Of a DNA stretch of 64,000 nt, positions 38,343-47,839 are shown one piece after another (position 1 is the stretch's first letter; every line of letters starts with the position of its first letter). A model generated the notes under the pieces. That model worked only from the letters and a program-made list of their open reading frames with translations. It did not search any database and had not been told where the DNA came from. The stretch is from Augochlora pura. Its lineage: Eukaryota; Arthropoda; Insecta; Hymenoptera; Halictidae. The position numbers and the translations under genes are program-made. The stretch is from contig NC_135774.1 of assembly GCF_028453695.1 (NCBI RefSeq), positions 7,564,001-7,628,000 of the forward strand, written 5' to 3'.

Positions 38343-39986
38343 ATGCAAGGTACAAAAGTGTGTAGTGAAGACCGTGATAACGAATCTTCTGATAGTGAAG
38401 TTTTTATGCCAGTTGCAAAGCGAATAAGGCATATGATTATAGATGATAGTAGTGAAGAGGAAGATACGACAGAACAACCATGGATTTGGCGAAAAGTAGA
38501 AAACACACCAATAGTTTGGAAGTATTCTGAACATCATGGAATAAAGGCGTCTGTCTTAAATAATTTAAGCGACAATCCAAAAATACTAGACCTATTCTTT
38601 ATTACATTTGATAAGAAGTTTTGGGAAAGCCTGGTTACGGAAACCAATCGCTTCGCAGATAAAACAATACACGACGAGCGAAAAAAACGATGTGTAAACG
38701 ACACTTGGTATCCTGTTACTTTAGACGAAATCAAGGCCTATTTTGCACTATGTTTTTTGATGGGTCAAGTAAAAAAATCAAGTATTCAACTTTACTGGAC
38801 TAAAAGAGCTGTATTAGAAACGCCAATATTTAGAGACACGATGCCATTTAAGAGATTTCGTCAAATCTCGAGATTTTTACATTTCTCCGATAATGAAACT
38901 GGTGATAGTAAAGACCGACTTCGCAAGATAAGACCGGTCATTGATTTTTGGAATCAAAAATTTAAAGAAATATACACACCCAATGAATATGTTAGCATAG
39001 ATGAATCCTTGATGAAATATAAAGGGCGTTTAGGGTACAAACAATTCAATCCGTCAAAAAGAGCTCGGTTTGGAATAAAAATTTACAAATTGTGCGAAGC
39101 CACTACCGGTTTCTGCCATGGATTTAAAATATATACCGGCCAGGACAGAACTAATCGACACGAGAGTGCATCAGAGAATGTTGTTATCGAGTTGTCAAAA
39201 TCTATAATAAATAAAGGGCACACTTTATTCCTGGATAACTGGTACTCTTCGCCTAACCTGTTTCTAAAATTACACCGTCAAAAGACAAACGTTATCGGGA
39301 CGGTACGAAAGAACAGAAAAAATATGCCACAAGACATGCAAAAACATATTTTGAAGAAAGGAGAATTCGCGTGGAGATGTTGCAATAATTTGATAGCTTT
39401 GCGATGGAAGGACAAGCGCGACGTTTATATGCTCTCCACAAAACACAAAACAGTAGAGATGGTCGAGCAATCAAACAAACAGTTACAGAAAGTAATGAAG
39501 CCAAAATGTATCATAGAATATAATAAGGGTATGGGTGCAGTTGACCATCAAGATCAAATGTTAGCCTGTTTCCCAATAATGAGAAAAGTCATGAAAGGAT
39601 ATAGAAAACTTTTCTTTTACATATCAGATATGGCTCTGTTTAATACCTATATTATGCAGAAAACAATTTCCAGTCGAAATCGGCAGACTTATGTTGATTA
39701 CCGTATAGATATAGCGGAGGCAATTTTGCAAATTGTTGAATTACCGGACTACAAAATGCGTGGAAAACCATTAGCTCAAACGCCCCTTCGACTCCAAGCC
39801 CAATATTGGGCTCATTTCCCCAAAAGTATAGATCCGACACCTCGAAATAAGCATCCAACAAGAATGTGCAAAGTCTGTTATAAACGTAAAATACGAAGTG
39901 CAACGAAGTGGGAATGCTCGAAATGCCAAGTGGCTTTACATCTGCCGGAATGTTTTAAGACATATCATACCGTGGAGGATTTGTAG
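38343..39986 (+). CDS. piggyBac-family transposase (547 aa), intact
   Basis: A full-length DDE/DDD-type transposase that would excise and insert its element at TTAA sites in the nucleus. The acidic, Ser-rich N-terminus (1-45) is typical of piggyBac/PGBD proteins. The catalytic Asp triad is visible: D220 in YVSIDESLMKYKGR, D298 in HTLFLDNWYSSPN and D401 in NKGMGAVDHQDQM, with an accessory Asp at D360 (KDKRDVYMLST). The C-terminus (about 508-541) is a Cys/His cluster with CKVC, CSKC and HLPEC motifs, the cross-brace zinc domain that binds terminal DNA. No stops or frameshifts interrupt the frame. An in-frame TAA at 38319 precedes the ATG, so this start is the natural one. It is most like PGBD4-type proteins. 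Confidence 0.95.
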   Translation: MQGTKVCSEDRDNESSDSEVFMPVAKRIRHMIIDDSSEEEDTTEQPWIWRKVENTPIVWKYSEHHGIKASVLNNLSDNPKILDLFFITFDKKFWESLVTETNRFADKTIHDERKKRCVNDTWYPVTLDEIKAYFALCFLMGQVKKSSIQLYWTKRAVLETPIFRDTMPFKRFRQISRFLHFSDNETGDSKDRLRKIRPVIDFWNQKFKEIYTPNEYVSIDESLMKYKGRLGYKQFNPSKRARFGIKIYKLCEATTGFCHGFKIYTGQDRTNRHESASENVVIELSKSIINKGHTLFLDNWYSSPNLFLKLHRQKTNVIGTVRKNRKNMPQDMQKHILKKGEFAWRCCNNLIALRWKDKRDVYMLSTKHKTVEMVEQSNKQLQKVMKPKCIIEYNKGMGAVDHQDQMLACFPIMRKVMKGYRKLFFYISDMALFNTYIMQKTISSRNRQTYVDYRIDIAEAILQIVELPDYKMRGKPLAQTPLRLQAQYWAHFPKSIDPTPRNKHPTRMCKVCYKRKIRSATKWECSKCQVALHLPECFKTYHTVEDL

Positions 39987-40798
39987 AGTTGTATGTATTT
40001 TTTTTAGATATTTACTTTTCTGATTACATCTTTTTTACATAATATGCTATTTCCTTTTAGGCGCAGTGTTACTACATATTTGAGAGCACCAAACTACATT
40101 CGAAAACTGCTATACATTTTCTACAATAATATATAAACAGCTATTATATACTACATTATTATATAAAAAATATAATAAATTTATAATATCTATAAACGTA
40201 AAAGCATTAGAGTTTACTTCCTCAACTCCAGTATCGCGTAAAATTGACTATATCACAGGCATTGCGGGCATCTACATTTCGGATCGTATTGCGACTGTTT
40301 ACAAAGATCAGTCTGGTCTGTTTAGCGCCCGTTGATGCGGACCGCTCGGGCCCGAGTTTCGTCGAGCTAAATAGCACGGGAAGGGGTTAAGTAGAATTCG
40401 GATGAAGTAAGAATTATTATCGCACTTTTAGCACACTCAATAATAATGAGCTCATGGTTATTAAACGAAACTCAGCGATAAGTCAAGAGATGCCTAGGAG
40501 AAATCATTAAATTCACTAAATATTACGTTGTAATTATTCGTCGTGTCTGCAAGGTATGTTCATTCTCGCTTCGATATAATTGAGGACGCGTGTATACGCT
40601 TCGAAAACGAATTAAAACTTTCAACGAAAGGTTCGAAAGCGTAACGAAAATAGCCTTTGTTCGGCCTTGGGAGTAGCTTTCCGTTGTCGACGAAGGTGGA
40701 CACAAACGGTCCACACCGGCCGACCTCTCGAGTTACCTAGTCCGGATACCGCGATCGCATTCTACGGTTTCGTTGAACGTTCCTGGCGTCATTTGCAG

Positions 40799-41145
40799 GT
40801 CGGCACCTGGCTCGAAGCATCGCTGAGAATGCGTGAAATGGCGCCGGGCGCCATTCAGAGACCGGATTGCTTCGGATACCTGAGCAAGCAGCAAGAGCAC
40901 GCCAGGAAGACCTCCTCGCCGACCGGCTGGTCCAGGCGATACTGCGTGCTGAAAGACGCGGCGCTTTACTTCTACGACGACGCGAACGCCGAGAAAGCAT
41001 TCGGGGTCGCCTGTCTTCACGGGTTCAGGGTGCACAGCAGCGCGCCGACTTCCGGCGGCAGGAGGCACGCGTTCGAGCTTCAATCGCCGGACCCAACACA
41101 GAGGAGCTACATATTCGCCACCGAATCCGACATGGACAAGAAACG
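40799..41145 (+). CDS. Exon encoding linker and most of the second PH domain
   Basis: The acceptor GTCATTTGCAG and a donor G|GTAATG bound 115 codons plus two bases. The first residues (VGTWLEASLRMREM) form an inter-domain linker. PH2 begins at RPDCFGYLSK, followed by the basic GWSRRYCVLKD, ALYFYDDANAEKAFGVACLHG, then HAFELQSPDPTQRSYIFATE. The pattern of a GYL opening, a W-x-R-R-Y-C-V-L strand and a final ATES-D motif before a Trp helix is standard PH architecture and resembles the PH domain of CNK/IPCEF1-type proteins. The exon is GC-rich compared with its flanks, and its acceptor lies only about 410 bp downstream of the end of the piggyBac element. Confidence 0.93.
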
Positions 41146-41186
41146 GTAATGAATTTTCTCTAAAATAATGGTTCTTCAACTTTGTA

Positions 41187-41775
41187 TTGGGTTCGCCAAT
41201 AAATTTGTTTGCTTTTTGTTTTATAACTACTTGTGCATTAATTATCTTAATAAGTGAGTAAAGTAATCGAAAGTTCTCTTTCGGTTTTACAAAACTGTTA
41301 CATTTTCGAATAATATAATTTTTCGTGATTTTTTAGGTTTAAAAATTAAATATCCAAGAGGGAGATATCAACAATTTCGACATTTGCTGTTCTTTGCTTT
41401 TTACTGAGGTTAAAAAGCTGCCCGAGACGTCTGCAACATGTGCGGAGAGGGTGTTATAGGCAGGTCTGATGCCCAGAAATATTTCGCAAAGTTCTGAAAA
41501 AGCAACTTCGAACTAAACGACGTGCCCTGCATCGAACAACTTTCAGAATAACGACTTTGATGACGAGCAAAGAATAACAGATGTCGAAAGTGTTGATTTA
41601 GGGTGTTCCATTTCTAAGCCTAAAAAGCCATAAGCAATAATCTAAAAAGCGAATATAATAGTTTTGTAGGGCTGAAAGAGATCTTTCGCGTAGCTTACTC
41701 ACTTTGTTAATTAACGCATTAGTTCTTATAAAATAAAAACAAAAGCTGTATGAATTTATTTGCCAACTCGAAACT
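41187..41775 (+). pseudogene. Decayed mariner transposon with transposase fragment
   Basis: The last intron of the PDZ-PH-PH gene carries mariner-like inverted ends: TTGGGTTCGCCAATAAATTT at the left, and at the right a sequence whose reverse complement reads CGAGTTGGCAAATAAATTCA. Similarity continues inward to a shared TTTTGTTTTA stretch. Inside, around 41385-41500, the + strand reads KAARDVCNMCGEGVIGRSDA then QKYFAKF, which matches the N-terminal helix-turn-helix region of mariner transposases (pattern A-A-x-x-x-C-x-x-Y-G-E-G...WFAKF). Stops and a frameshift interrupt it, and most of the transposase is deleted, leaving about 0.6 kb. It cannot encode a functional enzyme. Confidence 0.75.
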
Positions 41776-42158
41776 GTATTGTATTCTATCTGTTGAAATT
41801 GCCTTGATGATACTAGGGAGAGAGGGAGGGGGGCAATGGGATGACGAAGTACGCCTAACTGAGTAATTCAGATGATAGAAGTCCGTTTGTATTCCTGTTA
41901 TTATTTTCTTTAACTAAAAAGTAGCTGGATTTTTAAACCAAATTCGTTTCTAAAAATATTCATAAAACATATTTTTGAAACTATTGGAGAATATATTCAG
42001 ATAAAAACGTTTAGGCGAATTATTTTAGTAAATACAGTAAATTATCTACAGTAAGCATTAGAAGTTTGTGCGAAACATCCCCTTCGCCCGCATCACCTGA
42101 ATCGTCGACGAGCAAGCGAACCGAACGCGTTCTAATAAGAAATCTCTTAATTTCGCAG

Positions 42159-42210
42159 ATGGCTCGCCGCCCTCGAATACTCGATCGATCGATGGATAAA
42201 GATTGGTTGA
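42159..42210 (+). CDS. Last coding exon: C-terminal PH helix and stop
   Basis: This short exon is easily missed. After the acceptor TAATTTCGCAG its first base completes the Arg codon split by the previous donor. The next codons read WLAALEYSIDRWIKIG and stop (TGA 42208-42210). The Trp-x-x-Ala-Leu helix is the conserved end of a PH domain, so the join is well supported although the coding part is only 52 nt. The protein ends five residues after the helix. The reading frame following the stop is discussed under findings. Confidence 0.88.
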
Positions 42211-44634
42211 CACAGGCCGATACACCGCACAAGGAGGCAAAGAAGTCGAAGCAACGAGGACACGTTGCGGTGCTCCTCGCCCGTTCCCGTATCCGGTTCC
42301 TAACGAACGTTGTCGCGAATCACGAACTCGCCCACCATCGTCATCGTCGTCACGATCGCCGCGCGAAAATTCATCACGTGGATCATCTCGCGACTACTCG
42401 TCAAATTCGCGGTCCTCCAGAAGTCCAAGCATTATTATTAACATTGTCGACATTCATTTCTACGCGACGGTTCACGCGTACATCAACAAAGGACACCAAT
42501 CTTTTTCACACGCCGTCGTTTCGGGACGCGTAACTAGGACACGGTAGCTCGTATCGCGGGACTCGCCAAATTGATTGCACAAACTTTCGAAGCCACCTGT
42601 AACGACAATATTTTGTCGTTTAATGATAATCGAATCCGTCGGCACCGATAACGCCAGATCGCATTGCAGCTCGCTAAACTTTCGCCACGAGAACGAACAG
42701 GTGCGCGTTTCCTGAAATTTTCTACAGTTTTTCGTCGACGATCCTCCTCCGTGCTCCCGAATCTCGTCTTTTAGCTGTGAATATCCCCCCGATTCTCTTC
42801 GAGTACGACTATCTTATTGTTACACACACGATCACCGTTCGCAGGAGACTAAGCCAGATTTCCGGTTGCAGGGTAGGTCACGTGACGCGCCATGTAACGA
42901 ATGTACATTGTAATTCTGATCTACGAACGCGACGATACAGTGCCGATATAATACAATAGGACAGGAACACCCGTTATACTTCCCACTCCTCTGTACCGTA
43001 GTCGCGGCGCTTCACGTGACCTACCCCTGCATCCTTTGTTTCGTAATCTGACTTAATCGCCTGCGAACAGTGCACAGAATCAATCCACACGTTTTGTCAG
43101 TCTAAGTGTCGGTAAATGATATTTTACGATCGTTCGTAGTTCTTCGTAGCGTTATATTTCTCCGACGACGAAACATTTTCGCCTGCAGGGCTGGTGATTT
43201 AGCAAGAAATTATTTGTCACGCTAGGAATTGTTTACGAATAAAACTTGTACGGAGATTATTAGCTGCTAATCAGTCGAGTGTTCGGTAAGAAAAAGACTT
43301 TCGCTAAGATTTAAATCAATGCACGATTAAATAAAAAAAAAAAGATGTTGATGAAGAAACATGATCGATGAACACAAATACGAAGACAACTATTAACAGC
43401 TAGTTAATGTCCAATGTAAATAAAACGCGTTTTTATCAACGTAAGCTGTTTCTTGCTAAATCGATTACCTTGTAAAGTGTCCCCTTTTGCGTGATTAAGT
43501 ATGCATAATGTACAATTAACGCTTCAAGCAACGTTTCTCAAAATTATAATTATTTCCTAGCTGTTAATATTTATAACCATACGAGAACATAAATGTGGAA
43601 TTAAGGAAGTTTCGTTTGTAAGTCCGTGTGAAAGTACTCATTTTCATTGTTTTGTGCAACTGTACGGCAAGTAGACGAAAAATATCTACGGATCGCTTGC
43701 TGACGTTTGTGAAGTTTTGAAACTCTACGATATTAAATGTTCGTTAAATGTTTAGTGAAATTTTTCTCTAACGAATCCCCGAATGTACCGATCTTCTCTG
43801 TTCGTTTTCTACGTTCACTTCTCGCGGTTCTCGAACGACGCCGCGCCCATTAATTTATTTTAATTTAATTTAGCCTAAGTAATTTAATTTTAATTTATAA
43901 ACGTCTTTATTACATCGAAGAGTGAACTGTGTATATAAATGTATATAGGGTGAGCCGAGGAAAACGAAGCATAGGATTATAGAGTAGGAGAACGTGTACC
44001 ATGAGTAACTGCATAGATGACGTAGATTCTTTAAACAAACCTAAAGAGGATATATACATATATCCATGTAATTTCTTGTTTCTCAAATTGTTTTTACCTT
44101 CAGAATCGATAAACTTTCCGCCGAGAAAGAATTCAACATTTCTGTTTCCTCTTGTACTCTGTTAATCGACGCAACAAATAACTTGGATCGCTTCAAGAAA
44201 CGAAAAATTACAATTTCATTTGACCGACGACTCTGTTAACCGTTGTCACTGAAAATTTGTTTGTATCTTCGCGCAACAATATTATTTGAAACTATTATTC
44301 TCGGCTGGTTCGAAATCACGACATCTGTCCTAAAAAATTTCGGTTCTAAGGTAATCGTTGAATTTACGGTTCGTTTCTGATTACATTGTCATTATTCTTT
44401 TAAGGAGATACTATGTTATTTTTTCATTGGAGTAGTTTTTGTTGTTTGTTTACTATTTATTGATTGACTCACGTGACTGACCTTCCTCTTTACCGAACTT
44501 GTACACGCACAATCTGTACCATCCGCGTTACGCCCTATTTGTTGTTCCCCCACCGAGGAGAGGCTATTATTTCATTGAAATTACGTTGTCGCTAATTGTA
44601 AGTGTGCTCGTCGTTATTATACATCATTAATAAA
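42211..44634 (+). other. Probable 3' untranslated region of the PDZ-PH-PH gene
   Basis: The DNA after the stop codon stays richer in G, C and CpG than the surrounding sequence for about 2.4 kb and contains no recognised transposon. This is typical of a transcribed UTR. Several AATAAA-like hexamers occur; the one at 44629-44634 closes the transposon-free stretch. The true end is not determinable from sequence alone, and earlier AATAAA motifs (about 43240 and 43418) could be used instead. Confidence 0.4.
44629..44634 (+). promoter_or_regulatory. Candidate polyadenylation signal AATAAA
   Basis: A canonical hexamer near the downstream limit of the CpG-richer, transposon-free stretch behind the PDZ-PH-PH stop codon. 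It is one of several candidates, and the choice is an inference from position only. Confidence 0.25.
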
Positions 44635-44990
44635 CGAACTGAACGCAACATGGAGATGATAATTCCTTCACCGATTTCTCCTTATTGACCAGTCGACGTT
44701 TGAGAAACGATGCTTCGAGTAGTTATTTATCGACGATACGTTCGAAACGATTGTTAAAACTTTCGCAGCCGATAATCTTTGAACGCATCGAAACTTGAGG
44801 AGCCGTCATATAAATTCAAACACGCCGAACTTACAAGAATGTAAAAAAAGAAACAGACGATTTTCATTTTGAATACCGTGGCGCTGGCCGTTTCCAATTT
44901 GATCAGTGCATCGAGAGCGCACAGTTACCGATAAAAGCGTAGCGCGTAGACGAGAGATTTTTCTAAACGCTTGATCCAGTCATTTTTATA

Positions 44991-45172
44991 TAGTCCTCGC
45001 GCGACAAAAAGGAACCATTGTGTCCCCTTTCTTATTTGCGCCCCACCGCCGCAATTGTCGGTCGCTATTGGCCGAAAGCGGAGATCGATGGCGACTAGTG
45101 GCTGCGGTAGTGGGGCAGCTAGAAGGAGGGGGAACGTGAACAGAAAGGCACCTTTTTGTCGCGCGAGGACTA
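44991..45172. mobile_element. GC-rich MITE copy 1, TAGTCCTCGCGCGAC ends
   Basis: A 182-bp element with terminal inverted repeats of about 22 bp: TAGTCCTCGCGCGACAAAAA at the left and TTTTTGTCGCGCGAGGACTA at the right, flanked by TA. The interior is GC-rich (GCGCCCCACCGCCGC, GGCTGCGGTAGTGGGGCAGC) with its own inverted symmetry. The ends are near-perfect, so this looks like the youngest of the four copies here. Confidence 0.87.
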
Positions 45173-45249
45173 TACGTGTTTCACGTGTCTCGATTGTACA
45201 GATTTCTTTATGTATTTCTCAGGAGAGAACACAGTTGAATTCCTACACT

Positions 45250-45558
45250 TTACACGCGCTCGGATTTTGCAAGAGAATACGCAAGTAATACAAGCGAAGC
45301 GAGATACACGAAAATATTATGGGGAACTGCTCGGTTGATCGATTGGTTTCTTTTATCGGTGAACGTGTCCTGTCGTCTCGCGATTACGGTTCGCTGAAAT
45401 TGTACAGACTGTGAGCGCTGCGTCGTCGTCATTTCGATACGATAGCGTAAAGACGGTAGCAGTGTACCATCGTCCTGATAACGTAGCGGCGCGACATCAT
45501 CGTCCGCGAAAGTGGTTAACAGCTTCTCGCTGAAAAATCCTGAACACGTGCTCGCCAT
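45250..45558 (-). CDS. Uncharacterised 102-codon open frame, possible gene or first exon
   Basis: A minus-strand frame with a good start context (AATTATGG) in a GC-rich island. The first 70 codons use many G/C-ending codons and read like ordinary protein (MASTCSGFFSEKLLTTFADD, followed by an acidic and Arg/Gln-rich stretch), whereas the last 30 codons fall into AT-richer DNA. No domain is recognised. It lies 78 bp from GC-rich MITE copy 1. It could be a first coding exon of a minus-strand gene whose splice donor I cannot place, or part of a conserved UTR read by chance. Confidence 0.3.
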   Translation of the reverse strand: MASTCSGFFSEKLLTTFADDDVAPLRYQDDGTLLPSLRYRIEMTTTQRSQSVQFQRTVIARRQDTFTDKRNQSINRAVPHNIFVYLASLVLLAYSLAKSERV

Positions 45559-46372
45559 AATTTAGTACCATTTGTATAGCGATTTCAACTTTTGGATTCG
45601 GTCTTTATACACGTGTAACAACATCGCATTATATCTTATTGATACGCAGGAATTGAAGTCTTATTCGTATTTTAACGAGCGTCGAACATCAAAAGCGAGA
45701 ATGAGGATTGTTTGTTCACCAATTGTGTCTTGTTATTAATTAGATGGATTCCCACGTTCACTTACAGACATAGGACTCGACTTTAGCTTTTAAGGCGGCG
45801 GAAGATCGTTCGCTGCGTTTCCACGAATTTTCAAAAGCGAGTGTCTGCCGAAACAGGGTGACGAGGAATAGTTGAAAGAAAATCACGTAGATGCTCAAGG
45901 CCGTTCCGCGATTGCTATGTATTCTCATGTTCATTTCTCAACGGAAGATCTAACTTAATCTAGATCGATCGATCAGTTTCAATTAACAAACTAAACAATG
46001 ATAAATACGGAGTTCACAAGAGTCGCTTCTGATTTCAATGTCTTTGAAATATGTTCCAAAGTCATCATTTTGAAGAATGTTTTTCAGTACAGAATTGCTC
46101 AAAATTATTTGTCAAGACCATGATGTGATTTTACACCTTCGGTGGATATTGTTGTAAGTAACATGATGCCGCAGAAGCGATTTTGATCATGAAAAGTCAA
46201 AAAATTTGCGTTTACTTCTTTACTTTATTTCTAAATCTTATATTTCCAAGGTTCAATGTCTGCTTTGCTAAATGTTACTTATGTCAATATTACATTGTGC
46301 GTATAATATATGTTTCCTTTTTATTTCTCAGATACTCGGTACACTATTGCTATTACTATAATGATATTACTA

Positions 46373-46536
46373 TAGTCTTCACGCGATAAGAAAGCTCCTT
46401 TGCGTTTACATCCCCCCTTTTACTAGTCGACGGTGACTTCGTCTTTCAACCAATAGCGATCGATGACTACAGCGGTGGGACAGTTAATAATAGGGGTAAT
46501 GTAAACACAAAGGTGCTGTTTGTCACGTGAGGACTA
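46373..46536. mobile_element. GC-rich MITE copy 2
   Basis: A 164-bp copy with ends TAGTCTTCACGCGATAAG and GTTTGTCACGTGAGGACTA. The interior CGTTTACATCCCCCCTTTTA and GGGGTAATGTAAACACAAAG match the family and are complementary to each other. Confidence 0.82.
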
Positions 46537-47556
46537 TACTATAGTATGTGTCAACGCAAAATCGAAAATTGCCATAACCGATAGATAAAGATCAAAACTC
46601 GAAAATAAATGGTATATTCGATAAATAAAAATATAAACGAATCCAATAGCAATAATATAATAGCACTTTGGTTCCGATCTTATCCTAGACCTAACCTAGA
46701 TATAATCCAGGTCTCACTGAGTAATAAAGTAACAATATAACAGTTTTTTAATTTAGGATTCGTATATGGTAAATGTGAAGTTTTTCGGTCTGCGTTAGGT
46801 CTCCAACGCGAGAAACAATCCTAAAATATACTTGGTAGGTTAAATTTCTAATGTACTTAATGACATATAATGAACTAAATAACATGTTTCAAAGCCATTG
46901 AAATAGAAGGAAGTTCTATTAAAATGCATTATTAACGCAATAAATTATAAAGATTGACCAAAAATAAACGATTGGAGAGAATGGAATAAATAAGGGGTAG
47001 GAAACTGGAAATATGGATTTTATTTAAAAAAAAAAATAAATAATTTTGCACACATCTGTTGAAAGATAGCAATTTCTTTTTACGCATTTCGAAAACGAAA
47101 TGGTAATATAAAAGAATTATGTAAACTTTAAGTTTTGTTAATAGGATCTTCTTTATATATGGATCCACCAAATAACACTTGCTTTGCGATGAAAATGTTG
47201 CAGAATCTCGATCATCAAAATATGAAATATTATTTGAATGATTTGAATTTGAAGTATTATGAACACAGATATCTCAATCAAGATCGAACAATAGTTGTCA
47301 ACAAATTAATGTCAATTGATCTCTGTGTCGAAACATGAACGTACCATTTTACTGATTAAGGTGAAAAGTGAAATAAGTAGATAAATAAATAAAGTATTGT
47401 GTAATACGTATGTAATTATAACTTTATCTTGAACGTAATTAATTCTGATAATCGAGGTTCTGTTGTATTGAATATTTTCAAAAAATGAAAAATATTTTGC
47501 TTAACCAGCAAATGATTTGAAATAATGGATTCAAGTTTTTAATGCATACATATTGA

Positions 47557-47838
47557 TATACAGAGTGTCTTAGTTTTTTTCGACCACACGACAGCATATT
47601 CTATGAGCAAAAATAAGATAAAAAGGTCATATAAACAGGGGCTCAAAAATGTTTTATTAAACAATATAAGAAAAATATGAAGTGAAAACACTTTTTTGTT
47701 CGAGTTAGTTAATTGTCCATTGTTATTCAGTATTTTTCTTATAATCTTTTACTAAAGCACTTTTGAATCTACGTTGATACAGTATCTTCACTTATTTTCA
47801 CTCGATGTTTGACCGAAAAACTTGGAACATCTTGTATA
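47557..47838. mobile_element. Tc1/mariner-like MITE
   Basis: A 282-bp element bounded by TATA-containing ends: TATACAGAGTGTCTTAGTTT (continuing TTTTCGACC) at the left; the right end in reverse complement is TATACAAGATGTTCCAAGTT (continuing TTTCGGTCA). There is no coding frame of note. Its ends differ from those of the CAGGGTGTCCC foldback family. Confidence 0.65.
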
Positions 47839-47839
47839 A

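Larger units (their letters stand above)
37999..40386 (+). mobile_element. Structurally complete piggyBac-type DNA transposon
   Basis: The element is 2388 bp, flanked on both sides by TTAA (37995-37998 and 40387-40390), the piggyBac target duplication. The ends are inverted repeats: left CCTCTTCCCGTACTTTAGC, right (reverse complement) CCCCTTCCCGTGCTATTTAG. A single intact transposase gene fills most of the interior. The left subterminal region has five 45-bp palindromic repeats; the right has GC-rich inverted motifs (GCTCGGGCCCGAG). Ends, duplication and open frame are all preserved, so it looks recently active. It sits in the 16.7 kb intron of the PDZ-PH-PH gene in the same orientation as that gene. 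Confidence 0.93.
19593..42210 (+). other. Gene span: PDZ-PH-PH adaptor protein, five-exon model
   Basis: Inferred gene model joining 19593-19674, 22169-22593, 23907-24092, 40799-41145 and 42159-42210, which gives 1092 nt, or 363 residues plus stop. Introns are about 2.5, 1.3, 16.7 and 1.0 kb. Exons 2-5 are strongly supported by domain continuity across every junction; exon 1 is weaker. Domain order is PDZ (about 32-108), PH1 (about 131-228) and PH2 (about 255-361). There is no enzymatic domain, signal peptide or membrane segment, so a cytoplasmic scaffold tethered to phosphoinositide membranes is the natural inference. The PDZ plus PH layout recalls CNK-type and PDZPH1-type adaptors, but I cannot assign an ortholog. 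Further upstream exons outside the window are possible. Confidence 0.75.

Noticed and set aside
38319..38345. Possible fusion of the host PDZ exon with the piggyBac transposase, as in the CSB-PGBD3 case.
   Set aside because: The upstream host exon ends in phase 0, an in-frame TAA lies at 38319-38321 just before the transposase ATG, and I found no acceptor after it that would keep the frame.
42066..42533. A 155-codon His/Arg-rich frame overlapping the last exon.
   Set aside because: It runs out of frame with the PH helix that the splice join clearly supports, and its composition reflects CpG-rich UTR sequence.
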